Positions 45,420-57,369 of a stretch of DNA of 64,000 bases are shown here, piece after piece. How positions within the stretch are numbered: position 1 is the first letter of the stretch; every line of letters starts with the position of its first letter. The notes under the pieces were generated by a model that worked only from the letters and a program-made list of their open reading frames with translations, was not told the origin of the DNA and made no database searches. Location: the NCBI RefSeq assembly GCF_000321225.1, contig NW_004451887.1, forward strand, positions 188,959 through 252,958, read 5' to 3'. Origin of the DNA: Odobenus rosmarus divergens (taxonomy: Eukaryota > Chordata > Mammalia > Carnivora > Odobenidae). Position numbers and translations under genes: made by a program.

Positions 45420-45600
45420 CGACACCTGGGTGGCTCAGTCGGTTAAGCGTCTGCCTTTGGCTCAGGTCATGATCCCAGGGTCCTGGGATCAGGACCCACA
45501 TTGGGTTCCCTGCTCAGGGGGGAGCCTGCTTCTTCTCTGCCTGCCACTCCCCCTGCTTGTGCTCTCTCTCTGACAAGTAAATAAAATCTTTTTTTAAAAA
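45420..45600 (+). mobile_element. Can-SINE
   Basis: Head GACACCTGGGTGGCTCAGTC, body 'ggtcatgatcccagggtcct', tail 'aagtaaataaaatcttt' plus A run. Possible TSDs are AAACCTATATTTCT before it and AAACCCTTTATTTCT after it, with small differences. Confidence 0.93.
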
Positions 45601-45995
45601 AAACCCTTTATTTCTTTATTGATATGAAAATATATTACAGTCCCAACCAAAAGTAGATGTTTCTATGCATTAGCTTCTTTACTCTCACTCTCCTTACCCT
45701 AACTAAAATGAAACCTGGACTATGCTTTTTATTTCCCCATCTCATGAGCTCTCTATCCTACAAGAGTTCAATTTTCTCAAAATAAATTACAATTTGTTTC
45801 AAGGTTACAAGTAGGTTTTTCCTTAGAGATGCCTCTTTTTTGTCAAGGATCCTTCTGTCAGTTCTCAGAGTTTACCATAACCTACTTTGGATTAACTATA
45901 CATTTTTAATAAATGAATTTTGTATTGCCATTCTTAACAACTGATACAAAAAACTGACTTGCCACAGTAGGTAACGAGTGTCTGGACAGGTGAGG
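45601..45995. other. Unassigned AT-rich sequence
   Basis: Phrases such as 'ccttagagatgcctcttttt' may be L1-derived, but I cannot assign them. Confidence 0.35.
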
Positions 45996-45999
45996 AGAG

Positions 46000-46300
46000 C
46001 AAGTGTTACCTATAGATATTACGGAAAGTTCTGTGGAGAAGTTGAGGTTTGAGTTGAGATGGATGAGACCTCAATAAACAGAGAGAAATAGGTAGAATAA
46101 TCCAGTTAGAGATAAAAGCATGAGCAGAATGATCAAGTGCAAACACTGAAGAGTGTGTAGAAGATAGAAAGGAGGCTATTAGAATTGACTGAAGAGTGAT
46201 GAGAAATAACATGAGAAAATATTCTGGGACCAGGTCTTAAAGGGTCAGAATGCCAAGTTGAGCAGTCCGAGGTTTATTTGTTCTGTGGGGGGCAAGCCTG
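46000..46300 (+). repeat. Ancient repeat, same unassigned family as 23505-24440
   Basis: 'gttgaggtttgagttgagat', 'agaatgatcaagtgcaaaca', 'gggaccaggtcttaaagggt' are typical landmarks. Confidence 0.5.
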
Positions 46301-46363
46301 GGAAGGTCTGCGGCAGTGGAGTGAGAAGAAGGATAAGCATGGGAACCATTTCTCTGACCCAAG

Positions 46364-46396
46364 AGAAATACAGTGATGTACAGAAATACAGTGATG
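46364..46396 (+). repeat. Two-copy tandem duplication, 18-bp period
   Basis: AGAAATACAGTGATG occurs at 46364-46378 and again at 46382-46396. Confidence 0.9.
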
Positions 46397-46949
46397 CCGT
46401 GATTGGCAGCGGCAATGGGATTGAAATCTATGTTATACCCTGTACCATGTTAGCCAAATAGTGTTCAGCATAGGGTTTGGAGGAGTTTCAACTTCTCCAT
46501 GCTGGCATGGAAAATTGGAGTAATAAACATGGTGGTAAAGACTGCCTCTGGGCAGGACCTTGCAACTCTGTGACAGGTTAGAAACCAGAGAATGGATTGT
46601 TTTTATAAAACCTCTGTCTGCTCGACCCATTGCACATTAAATCAGATGCGTTAGGAACAATAATTTCCTATTGTAACACGCTTATTTGCTCTTCCATAAA
46701 TTCTTTCAAAGCTCAGATGTAGAATTTGGCAAACCTGCATACCTACATCAGGGTTCAAAATCCTTATTATTCTTCAATTGTTTATGCATAACAACTTCAG
46801 GTTTTCAGGATTGCAGCATGAAAAGCATAGTTGCATAAAACTGAAACCCAATCACCTTTATATCAGAGCTTCTCCCTATTTAATCAAATTTATCCTTTAA
46901 TGCTTGCAGCCTCTGATAAAAGGAGTGACGTGTTGTTACTTTACATCCA

Positions 46950-47110
46950 ACCATTCATTCATTATTTATTGAATACCTTCTTTGTGCAAGGTACAACACA
47001 AGCCTTTGTATATAGTATGTCATTTAATCCTCCGAATAACCCTTTGGGTTGGCTGGTATTATCTCCATTTTATAGATGAGAAATCTGAGGCTCAGAAATA
47101 AGACATCCGT
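46950..47110 (-). repeat. MIR copy
   Basis: 'attgaataccttctttgtgc', 'attatctccattttatagat', 'gagaaatctgaggctcagaa' match inverted MIR. Confidence 0.75.
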
Positions 47111-47129
47111 TAGCAGAGTCTCTCTCTCT

Positions 47130-47625
47130 TTCTCTCTCCCTCCCCCGCACTACCAAGAAACTGAGCCTACATCTATAGGACCTGGTTTCTGGAAGCTATT
47201 TTTGGACAGAACCTTGCTTCCCTTGTCATTATTGATTGGAATCACCCATGAACATGTGATCCAAGCTGAACCAATCAGGTTCTTTCTCCTGGAAATTTGA
47301 AATTGGAATTCAGAGACTGCAAGTCCCTGCTTGTGGCTGGAACACATTGACTACACATTCTTGGACAGGCAGATTGCAATAATATGGTGAAAAAAGGATA
47401 GGAGGCAGAGAAAATGAGGATAAAGCTGCTGCAAAGAAAGAAGCAGAGACGAGAAACAGAGTCATGATAGCCTTCTTCCATCCCTTCTTGAGCTCTAGCT
47501 GTATTCCTACTCTTGATTTCCAGAAGATACCCCTATCCTTATGACAATACCCTTTATCAGCATAAACTAGCTCGTTTGTCTCTGTTTCTTGTAATTAAGG
47601 AGTCTTAATTAATAAAACTAGTCTA
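47130..47625 (+). mobile_element. Possible ancient LTR-like repeat
   Basis: 'aatcacccatgaacatgtga' and 'tccaagctgaaccaatcagg', with an end reading 'gtctctgtttcttgtaatta', follow a common LTR-like mammalian repeat whose exact family I cannot name. Confidence 0.45.
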
Positions 47626-47918
47626 TGACAGAATTTGAACCCAGGCATAATTCCAGGCCATGTTTATAGCCACTACACTATAATAGCCTCTCTAGGCAAA
47701 GAATTGCTTAACTCTTGGACAATGTATTAATTTTGAGTGAAGATATGAGGACCATGCTAGTGACTTTTTACCATTAATTTATTTCAATGGCAAAGGAAGG
47801 ATTTCACCAATTTATGTACTCACTCATATACAGATTTAAAGAAGCAAAACAACTGAACAAGTTTTGGTGGTGAGCTCACTGGCTTGTCAGGAATTTTGAT
47901 GCATCAACTGCCCTACTG
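47626..47918. other. Unassigned sequence
   Basis: 'tgacagaatttgaacccagg' and 'cactacactataatagcctc' resemble an inverted MIR end. The rest is not recognised. Confidence 0.35.
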
Positions 47919-47954
<36 letters not shown>

Positions 47955-47961
47955 CCATCAT
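47919..47961 (+). repeat. (TCA)n microsatellite
   Basis: About 14 trinucleotide units, pure except one CCA near the right end. In one frame it reads as a His run, which makes a spurious open stretch at 47884-48312. Confidence 0.95.
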
Positions 47962-48079
47962 GTTCAGCAAGCTAGGCTATATGGGACCATATGCCCTGGA
48001 AAATCTCCAAATCACTGCAAATTACTTGGCTCTAGATCACTAATGTGCAGTGACTTCAGGGACTATGGCAAACACTATG

Positions 48080-48475
48080 GCAGGTTCACTAAACCTGTTT
48101 CTTCTTCCTCCTGGACAGTTTTATTACATTTCCCAGGCACCCTTGAAGTTGGTATGTCCATAAGACCAGGTTGTAGGCAATGGAATATGAACAGAAATGA
48201 TCTGAGCAACTTGGAGGCTTGGTCCATGAAATCACTTAATGACCATCTTCTGTGCTCCTTCTCCCAAGCCAAGGATCTTAGAACCCACATATTGAGAATG
48301 AAGGAACTCTAAGATGAAAGGAGCATGGGTTTCTTAATTATTACTTGGAACAGAACCAACCACTAAGTAGGAAAATTCATTTGAACTTTAAGTGAGCAAG
48401 AAGCATATTTCTATTTTATTAAGCTACTAATATTTTGGAGTTTATGTGTTATAGCCACTAGCATTAACTAAAAAG
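48080..48475 (+). mobile_element. Possible ancient LTR-like repeat
   Basis: 'acatttcccaggcacccttg', 'taagaccaggttgtaggcaa', 'tggaatatgaacagaaatga' and 'attaagctactaatattttg' follow the same kind of repeat as 24690-25165. Confidence 0.45.
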
Positions 48476-49655
48476 GGATTATCTCTCTGGTTAAGAACAT
48501 ATCCCAAGACAGGAGGACCTCATTAATGAATAGATCTTATAAAATGGGAAATTTCCTTACTACTAACAGGTCATGCTTAGAATTTTTCCTTTTAAAACTT
48601 GACTACATACCAGGTCTGCTATGGAAATAGGATGACTCTGGTTGATTAGCATCCTGGGCATTTAAGTGATGAAAAAGTCCAGTGTTTCCAGCCCTTAATT
48701 GATTAATCACATTTCCAGCAAGAAAAAATTGACCCTCAATTTTGGCAGTCACTGTGGCCATAGGAGAAAATTCCCCCATGCCAGGACCCCTACTAGTTGT
48801 TTTTGCAAGGATAAGTTTTCTTCAAAGACTTTGATTCACAGTTTAGGCCATAAACAGTTAAGCAGAGATAGCTAAATATGATAAGTACCAAACAAATCCT
48901 CTAATGGGAGGAGTGGAGAAATTCTGTGGCTAATCTCTTTAACCACAGAGATCAATATTCCAGACAGTTTGGGCCACACAGTGGGTTATTGTTGTTGTTG
49001 TTATTATGGCTACTAACTTATTTTTTACATATTGCAGGCCAATGAGCTCAAGTCAAGTAGGCTGTCATTCTAGCAAGAAATGCCTTTTTCTTCTCTCTGC
49101 CCACCATCTCCTTAACCTGGAGTCAGAGTGCCCCTGACTGGTTGTCTGCACAGTGCCAGTTCACAGAGAATGCACAGCTCTCTGCTTTACTCTCTCCTGA
49201 TATCCTTGGTCTGTGTGGGCAACCTCAAACAAAATTGGGGAGAAACAATGAGTTTCATTCTTGGGAATACAGCATCTCAGGTGATATTTGATGGCCAAGA
49301 CTGACGTAGACCTAGAATGAGTCCAGTCAACTTGCGAGGGGAGCAAGCAGAGATCTGGGGTGAAAACCCTAGAGAATAGTTCAGGGGTCACTGTTCCAAC
49401 GTAGCTGGTTAGACCTCACTATTCTCATCCAGGAGGGTCTGTATGCAGAGGGCTGGGTCCCAGGCACTTAGCCATAGAAGGATGTGGATGCAGGGAGATG
49501 GAGAGGAAGCCAGGAACTGAGACACAGCTCCTTGCTTCCCCAGACTCCTGTGCACACCCCTGTTCCAGCTTTTCTTTTAAGCTGCTATGATTATTGCTGT
49601 TTCCCTCTGGAGATTGCCACCTCCATGAGGACATGGTCCATAGCTCTCATGAAAG
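48476..49655. other. Unassigned sequence
   Basis: A short (GTT)n run at about 48988-49003 is the only clear item. No exon recognised. Confidence 0.4.
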
Positions 49656-49659
49656 TCAA

Positions 49660-50665
49660 CTTTAAAAAGATGTCCATTGCTGGTGCAAAACAACTCAATG
49701 GAGGAAGAAGGTTAATCTTTTCAGCAAATTGTTCAGGAACAACTTGTTATCCCAAGGCAAAAAAAAAAAAAAAAAAAAAAGAAACTTGACCTAAACCTTC
49801 ACATCATATATAACCATTCAAAAATAGATCATAGATTTAAATGTAAAATATAAAACTTTCAAAAAAAAAACATAGAACATCTTCAAGACCTGGAATTAGG
49901 TGACAAGTTATAAGACATGATACCAAAAGCATAATCCAGGAAAGAAAATGCTACTAAATTGGATTTCATCAAAATTAAAAACTTCATTCTGCAAAAGAAC
50001 TTCCCAACAGAAGATCAAAAGCCTAAAGACTGGAAAAGAATATTACAAAACACTTATCTGACACAGGTCTTACATTTGCAAGATATTAAAAAAAAACCTT
50101 AAAACTCAACAATAAAAAAAAATAAACAACCCTCAAACAATCCAATTATACAGTGGGAAAAGAAATAAACAGGTTTTTCATTACAGGGGAGATACAGATA
50201 GCAAAAGAAGCACATGAAGAGATTTTCAACATCATTGGCCATTGATGAAATGCAAATTAAACCACTAGGAGATATTATAACAAAACTACAAGAACAGCTA
50301 AAATAAAAAGTGGTGGATGCAGAGAAACTGGATCTCTCATACATTGATGATGGGAATGTAAAATGGTACAGCCACTCTGGAAAATAGTCCTGCAGTTTTT
50401 CACAAAATTAAACCTGCACTTGTCATACAACCTAGTGATCATACTCTTGGGCATTTTATCCTAGAGAAAGAGAAACTTACACTCACACAAAAGCCTGTAC
50501 ACAAATGTTCATAGCAGCTTTATTCATAATAGCAAAAAACTGAAAACAACCCGAATGTCTTTCAAGGAATAAATGGTTGAACACCTTCTGGGACATTCAT
50601 ACCATGCAGTACTACTCAGCAATAAAAAAGAACTCCTGATACATGGGCAACTTGGACAGACTTCA
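49660..50665 (+). mobile_element. L1 ORF2 3' portion, old and broken
   Basis: Sense L1: 'gttaatcttttcagcaaatt', 'atagatcatagatttaaatg', 'gccactctggaaaatagtcc', 'gttcatagcagctttattca', 'agtactactcagcaataaaa' in order. An A22 tract at 49759-49780 sits inside it. Many stops and shifts break the reading frame. Confidence 0.85.
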
Positions 50666-51180
50666 AGAGGGATACAGGAGCTATGGGTCTCTGCACTGAG
50701 GGATTGGGTAATGTGGCCTTCCTGAGAGAGTGATGTTTAAGTTGAGACTTTCCTTTGCACCCCAAAGTGCCTAACAAAGTGCTTAGCTTCTCTGATGAAT
50801 GAATGAATGAGGGTCCAGGCAAGCGGACCAAGGTAACTTCAAGACAAGTACCAGGAGTGACATGTTACTGAGCTAGCGAGCCACTGCCATGGCATCTTAC
50901 GTTTCCCCAAACCAGGGGAATTGATGGCAGTGCTTGGAGCTACACGCAAACAAGGGTTCAAGGGTTATGAGATTCACCTGTAAAAGTCAGGCCTGAATGA
51001 ACAGTGGGGCTGGGAGCCAGGCAAAGAATGCAGGATTACCATCTTTCATACTATGTTTAGCACTTTCTGATAATACACTATTATTTCTAACAGCCTGTTC
51101 CAAATACTTGCTAATATTGACATAGATATTCAAATTCTTGTTCATAAATTGTTTGACTGGTGTTGTTATGCACACACACA
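50666..51180. other. Unassigned sequence
   Basis: A short GAAT repeat near 50800-50810 and a CA run at 51172-51183 are present. Nothing else recognised. Confidence 0.4.
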
Positions 51181-51187
51181 CACATGG

Positions 51188-51247
51188 AGAGTTCCCATCT
51201 AGCTAACAAGAGAAGATCTATTTTCTCTTCAGCTAGATGGGAACTCT
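51188..51247. repeat. Near-perfect hairpin, 17-bp arms plus 7-bp inner stem
   Basis: AGAGTTCCCATCTAGCT at 51188-51204 is the exact reverse complement of 51231-51247. Inside, AAGAGAA at 51208-51214 pairs with TTCTCTT at 51223-51229 around an 8-base loop. Only a small unpaired AAC/C bulge separates the two stems. No TA-flanked mini-transposon of known type is recognised. Confidence 0.95.
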
Positions 51248-52283
51248 TATGTGGGCAGAGGTGGTTTTGCTTTGCTTTGTTTTGTTTATGTTTCTTTACA
51301 GAGCTTCTGTCAGTATTTACTTTGTAAAAATTGGCACATGCATTTAAGCAGGACTACCCTTCAGGAGATAATTTTGCTTTCCTTGCTCTGCACCAGTCCT
51401 TTTACAAATGAGGCACCCAAGGCCCAGAACCAAAAGTGTCTTTGTTGTTCACTATATTACGTGGTTTCACATGTACATTGTTTTCAAATCATGAATTATG
51501 AAGGAGCTCATATCAGGGAATATTAGACCTGGAAGGCATTCTCAAGGCCAAAATCATACAAGTAATCGGTGAAAGAGCCAGGAAAGGAGCTGTCTCTCAA
51601 CGCCCAGTCTGATACTTCCTTCGTAACCCGAGGCTCTTTCTATGGGTGCCCCACATCACGTTGACTGATTGATTGTGGATTTCTTTATGATGGGTGACAA
51701 TGATTTCAGGTGAGATAAACTTCCTGCTCCAAATGGGAAATGTGTAATGCAGGTGCCCCAATGCCACTTGTTGACTTCTCGAGTTCACGTTGTTTTTACT
51801 ACTAATGGAAATTTTCAGAGCGATATTTGCAGGTTTGATGGTCCTGGGCTATCCCTGCTTTTGAAACTCAGGCAGGTTTCAGCGGCAATCATTCCTGGTA
51901 TTACTGGCTTCTGGGATTCGGGCCTGGCACATTCTGAAATCCATGTGTGGGCACAGCCTCACATCAGGTGATATTTAGGGCTCCCTTGCCATGGGAACAA
52001 AGACGTAAGACTCCTTAGAGTTACCAATGTGCCTTACTCCACAAGTCCCATCATGACGTTTTCCCCAGAGGTTTGTTTTGCAGGTTTTAATGGTTAAAGC
52101 AAAGAGAGGCTAAGTACTTACAGCATTTAGAATGTGCCAGACTTTCACTGGTGCAAAGCCGCTTTTATGCAAATTAGTTTTCCATTTGCCTGGAGCTTAA
52201 AGCTCTTCCTTCCTGGACCAGGGCCCTTAGAGTGAAAGATTGGTTCAATTAAATGAAAAGCTAAACAAGAGAAGGGTGATGGG
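51248..52283. other. Unassigned sequence
   Basis: No exon or confident repeat recognised. Confidence 0.4.
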
Positions 52284-52307
52284 GTGTGTGTGTGTGTGTG
52301 TGTGTGT
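52284..52307 (+). repeat. (GT)12 microsatellite
   Basis: Twelve uninterrupted GT units, followed by the mixed alternating stretch GCGCATGCGTGTG at about 52316-52328. Confidence 0.95.
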
Positions 52308-54289
52308 TCATGCCTGCGCATGCGTGTGCCTGTGTTACATAAGCAGAATGAAATCACTGAGGATAAAGAGCAACTCTGTATGGGCTAATGTCTATAAACA
52401 GTTCCTCTTATCAAATTAATCAGGTGTGAACAGTTTAATTAGACAAGTTAATTAAGATAGATAGGATCCCAAATTGAAGTTATGTTTAGGTCTCAAATGA
52501 GTGTGGTGGGTTTTTTTTACATTGGTGTCAGAGATAAATGATTCAAGTTGCAGTAGCAATTCATCTTCTCTCCTTCCTTCCCCTACCCTCCAGAAGAGAC
52601 CTTGCTTACTGGATCAGCTTTTTGGGGGAGGGAGCAAGGAGGAAGAATTGGGGTTGTGACAAACAGGCAAAAGAAAGAAACCAAAAAAGATTAAGCTGCT
52701 CTACAGAACACTGGATTAAGACGGTGAGAGGAGGAGTGATGTTCAGCTTAAAGGCACTGAATTGGGGGAGATTTTGGAGAGCATGCAGTGGGAGAGGAGA
52801 AATACTTGGAGCAGACACTATGCACAAGCAATGATACGAGAACAAACAAAGAGGATATCAAATATTTTTATTTTTCATTATTTTGCATTTTAGTGCTGTC
52901 TGAGAAACTTTAATGAAAAATTAAACTTCTCTTCAGTTGTGTGGGAAGCAGGGCCAAATTTCTTTCAACATGAAACCATGCAAAGATGGAGTCACCAGGC
53001 TGTTAAAACCTACATGGTTACACACTAAATGTTAAAAGAGCAGGCATTTTTTCAACATTAGCTGTCATGTATATACCGATGTGCTTTCCTGTACACACAC
53101 TGGATTTAGCCTGATCAACTAGCTAATAAATGCTTTCTGATATTCCAGGGGAACTGACAAGTGAGAGAGGATGTTGGAGCAAGACCATGCTCTCTACTAA
53201 AAGAAAAAAATCAAAATACCACCTCTACACCATATCTCCGCAACAGAAGACAGCATTCTCAAACAATATCAAGGGCATAGACAGAATACTGATGACAAAG
53301 TGCTGGACCTAGAGAACCCCAGAGAGAGAAAAACATGGGGATCATGAATGTGGACCATAACTATTTCATACTCGATTGCAACACTGTTATTTACATAAAA
53401 TTACTATGATACATCCAGTTATAGTCTCTATTATTCCACCTATTTAGTTAGTTATACCTCTAGAAAGTTGTACAACAGTGATCTTAATCTTTGGTAAGCT
53501 CAGGAACATCTCTGAGATTCAGATAAAAGCTATAGGCCCATCCAAGAAAAATGCACATACCTGACAAATACATATCACTTGCTGCTTTATGGGTTCATGG
53601 ATCCTCCTGGAGGCTGGCTTAAAAACTCCTACATCTTTCTAGAACTTAAGCTGGCAAAGCAATGGGACTCTTCTTTCCTTAACATAATGCTGTCATACAC
53701 AAAACAGAGAGGAGAAAGTTCTCTGGCAGAAATACTCCTCACCCAGTTCTCACAAATGTTAACTAAAATAGGAACCAGTTTTTCAGTGGTGTGACATATT
53801 GAGTCAAAGAAAGACTCATTATCACTCTTAAGTAATTGAAAAAGGAAAACATGCTATCCTTCCCTACCCCACACACGAAGAAGAAGCTGGCCCAAAATCA
53901 TGAAATAACATTTGTGCATCTTTGGGGTTGCAACTAATTATTTCACTGAAGCTTTCAAATGCATATTTCTTTGTTCCATAGCCTTTAGGACCGGTTAAGC
54001 AAATTCTAAGGTTATAGATCAAACTACAAATCAGCAGGAGGATTAGATTTTGCCAACTGAATTTAAACACGGAAGTTTTTTTAATGGAAGACTTTTGTCT
54101 TCATAAAGTTGCAATTTTCAGTCCTCCATTTAGAATGTACCCATTGGGTTCAATCATGGAGTCATAACTATAATTTGATGTGTATCTATTGGCTTGGCCA
54201 CCAGAAAATGTTTGTTATAGCATTTGAAGGAAAGCAGATTTTGCCACCCCCAAAATGGCCTCTTTGACATATTATTTTATATTGGTTAT
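52308..54289. other. Unassigned sequence
   Basis: No exon, RNA gene or confident repeat. Open stretches at 52538-52845, 53130-53312 and 53579-53794 are short and unlike known proteins. Confidence 0.42.
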
Positions 54290-54755
54290 TTTGAGAAACA
54301 AATAACAAATAACAGGTGAAGCTCTGAAAACTGAGAAGTTACCCATCCTTTCATAAGAGACGTTTGCATTTTGAAGGGAAATCCCCATTTGTAAGGATGT
54401 CTTCCTTGACTTACTTAAAGAGGAGGATGACCAAATCTCTAGAAACTTGTATGAGAGAAGACAGGAACTTAAATCTGCATAACGATCCTACTGTTGTTTA
54501 CCATGCCTTTCCTGGTAACCTCCCATAACTGGCTCCCCACCCCCAAATCTTATGTCTTTAGCTGAAGATGGTATTTAAAGAGATGGCTTTGGACATTTCA
54601 GAGAGTTACTCCAGTTTCCTGGGTCTCTCCCGTGTATACAAGGAGTATACATGTTATTAAACTTCTGCTTGTTTTTCTCCTGTTAATATGTCTTATGTTA
54701 ATTCAGTTATTAGATTAGATTAGCCAAAGAACCTAGAAGGAGGGAAAACCTTTCC
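54290..54755 (+). mobile_element. ERV LTR-like segment, sense
   Basis: It shows LTR landmarks: 'aactggctccccacccccaa', 'atggtatttaaagagatggc', 'tgttattaaacttctgcttg' (a polyadenylation-type signal region) and 'gttaatatgtcttatgttaa'. No gag, pol or env remnant lies beside it. Family not assigned, probably class I. Confidence 0.6.
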
Positions 54756-54959
54756 ACCCTTACAGATTTACACGGGATACTATATATAAAGCTTTTAGCA
54801 AGGCTTTGCCATGCAGAAGGGCTTGAAATAGAGTCATGTTAGCAAGCTCTTCTAAGGCAGTGGGGCCCTTTATTGCTGCTGCTCTGTAGGTGTGGCTACC
54901 ACGGCAGAGGATTTTTGGTGACCTGGCTGCCCAATACAGCCTCTGAACCATGGCTGATG

Positions 54960-55916
54960 CAAATAAATCCTTAAATGCCAATGCCTGGTTTATTCACACC
55001 TCTTGTTGTCTGGTCATAGTAGGAAATACACAAGATGGCAGCAGGGCCCTATAGCTCCTCACGCCTAGTCAAGAGAACAAGTTTATATAGCTAAAGGGAA
55101 AGCTATTTCTCTACTCACACACAATACTTCTGACACCAAATGTGTGGGTTTTCCCCATGCCTGCAGCCAATTCTCCAACTCTATGGACACTGACAGTGGG
55201 TGTCCAGTGATTCCATTTAATTTTGACACTACCTACCAGGAGTTAGTGCAGACCCCACAGATTAAGGGCTCAGTCTCACAGGACTGCCCCCCACTTCACA
55301 TGCCAATCACAAGTCTGGGATTCCCATACTTCTGACCAACTGGCCATAAATTGGGGGTTTCCACAACCCCTGCCTCAGGTTCAATAATTTCCTAGAATGA
55401 CCTCACAGAATTCAGGGAAACTGTTTACTTATTATCACCAGTTTATTATAAAAGATACAATTTAGGAACTGCCCTAATGAAAGAGATGCGTAGGGCAAAG
55501 TATGTGGAAAGAGTTACAGTGCTCTCAATGCCCTCTCTGGGCGGGCTACCCTCCCACACTTCTGTGTGTTCACCACAAACTCTCCAAACCTCTTCATTCA
55601 GAGTTTTTCTGGAAGTTCCATTACATAGGCAGGGATGACTAAGTCATTGGCCATTGGTGAAGCCAGGGGAGGGGGTGAGGGGTGAGGGCTGAAATTTCCT
55701 CTGGCAACCCATCCCATCCTCCAGTCATCTCATTAGCATAAACTCATCCTCCAGAGTCATCTCATTAGCATCAACTCAGGTAAGGTTGAAAAGAGCTTAA
55801 CAAGGAACAAAAGATGCTCTTTGCACCCCCATCACTTTTCAAGGTTTTTATGAGCTCTATACTTAGAACCAGAGAAGAAGACCAAATACATATTTCTCAT
55901 TATAGCACAATGTCAC
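54960..55916 (-). mobile_element. ERV LTR, inverted
   Basis: On the minus strand it begins TGTGACATTGTGCTATAATG and contains CCTATGTAATGGAACTTCC and ATAATAAACTGGTGATAATA, the layout of an LTR with its AATAAA signal. It contains a roughly 30-bp tandem duplication (55715-55744 and 55745-55776) around CATCTCATTAGCAT. Solo LTR, with no coding remnant. Family not named. Confidence 0.7.
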
Positions 55917-56349
55917 AATACTCCCTTAAGATCACCTATCGTGTGTTTTTACATGACTAATTCCACATTCAGTTCCTTCCAAGCAGGAAATAGACTGTGC
56001 AAAGTCTGTGTGGTCACTGTGTCATCTTCCCCTGTTGCCCCTTTCCTTTTCCTTTCAGGGGACTCAGCGGAGGGGAGTTGGGAAGTATGTAGGCATCCGG
56101 GAGGTCTCATGCTTGAGCATGCCATCTCTGAAGGCCCCCAGGCTTAGGCACTTATTCCCAATGCTAAGTGCTGACTCTCATATGTTCTCTGGTCCAGCAG
56201 GTAAGTTAGTTATAGTTATCATCTTCATCCTCATCACCATGAAGCCATAGAATGTATCTTTCTTTTCAAAATTCTTATCATGTTGTCCCCAACCTGCCTT
56301 TCCAGCCTATCTTCTAGTGCTACTGTCCTCACACTTTAGAGTTCCGCTA

Positions 56350-56795
56350 AATGAAATATCTCTTGTTAAAAAGAAAACCAAAGGCCCAAAACAGTGTTAC
56401 TTGGATCAGGCCAAGTCACCAAATCAGGGCTTAATAGCTAACCTAATGGCAGTTTCAACCTCCCCCAGAAATGGAAGTCTTAACCTACTAATCAAGAATT
56501 TTCTGATAAGCACCAGTGAGGTAATCTGTCACAAAGGAAGATGAGGTAATCTGTCTGGTAAGTCTCCCTGACCTTCCCCCTATGGGAAGGTGATCTAGCC
56601 TGGAACAATGCTTTCTTTTCTTTTGCTTATAACTTTCTTACCCCATCCTCCCTCCTATAAAAACCTTCTGTTTTGTACAGCTCCTGGGAGCACCCCTCTG
56701 TTGCTAGATGGGAGGCTGCCTGATTGATGAATCATTTAAGAAAGCCAATTATATCTTCAAATTTATTCAGTTGAATTTTGTTTTTCATACTATCA
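56350..56795 (+). mobile_element. ERV LTR-like segment, sense
   Basis: 'ctcctataaaaaccttctgt' (TATA-like), 'ctcctgggagcacccctctg' and 'gaaagccaattatatcttca' then 'cagttgaattttgttt' follow a known mammalian LTR pattern. Family not named. Confidence 0.6.
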
Positions 56796-57140
56796 TCTCA
56801 AATCCAGTCTTGACTTCTCTCCTGAACTGTACATCCAACTGCCTACTTTAATAATACCACCTGGAGGGAGAACAGGTGATCTCAAACTCATCATGTCCAA
56901 AGTAAACTCCTGGTTTTTCTTTAGTCATCTGTGAGGCTCAGCTTATATTCTGGAAGAATGAAGCATCTGTCATGTTTTACTCCTCTCCTGTTCAACCTTA
57001 GGATTGCTGTGGGTTTGTTCAAGATGAGTTTCCTCCACTTGGAGCAATGTGTACTGGTCTCTGCTGTGTATCACTTATCTGGAATGTACTTCCTTCATTG
57101 CCTGGCCAAATCTGGCTTGTTGTAATATCTTGATGTAGTA
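56796..57140 (+). repeat. Possible L2 fragment
   Basis: 'aaactcatcatgtccaaagt' and 'atctggaatgtacttccttc' resemble L2. Confidence 0.4.
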
Positions 57141-57144
57141 TCAT

Positions 57145-57335
57145 CCACTCATTCTTTAAATACTTATTTCAGTTCCTACTCTGTTCCAAGGACTGTGAGA
57201 AGTTGGACTGTTTCTGCGAGCTAGACAAGCAAAGTCCTGGTCCTCATAAACTGTATACACTAGAGTAGGGAGACTTTTACTGTAAAAAGTAGAGGTGAAT
57301 AAAATCATTCCAGACCATGAAAAGCAGTAAGAAGA
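57145..57335 (+). repeat. Ancient repeat, same unassigned family as 23505-24440
   Basis: 'tacttatttcagttcctact', 'ctgttccaaggactgtgaga' and 'tcctggtcctcataaactgt' match the start of the family. Confidence 0.45.
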
Positions 57336-57369
57336 AATGGTCAGTACAACGCATCCAGGTGTTTCTGGA

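Noticed and set aside
47919..47961. CRISPR-like array
   Set aside because: Simple trinucleotide repeat without spacers; the genome is mammalian.
47884..48312. Open stretch with a poly-His run
   Set aside because: The His run is the (TCA)n microsatellite, and the rest is an LTR-like repeat.
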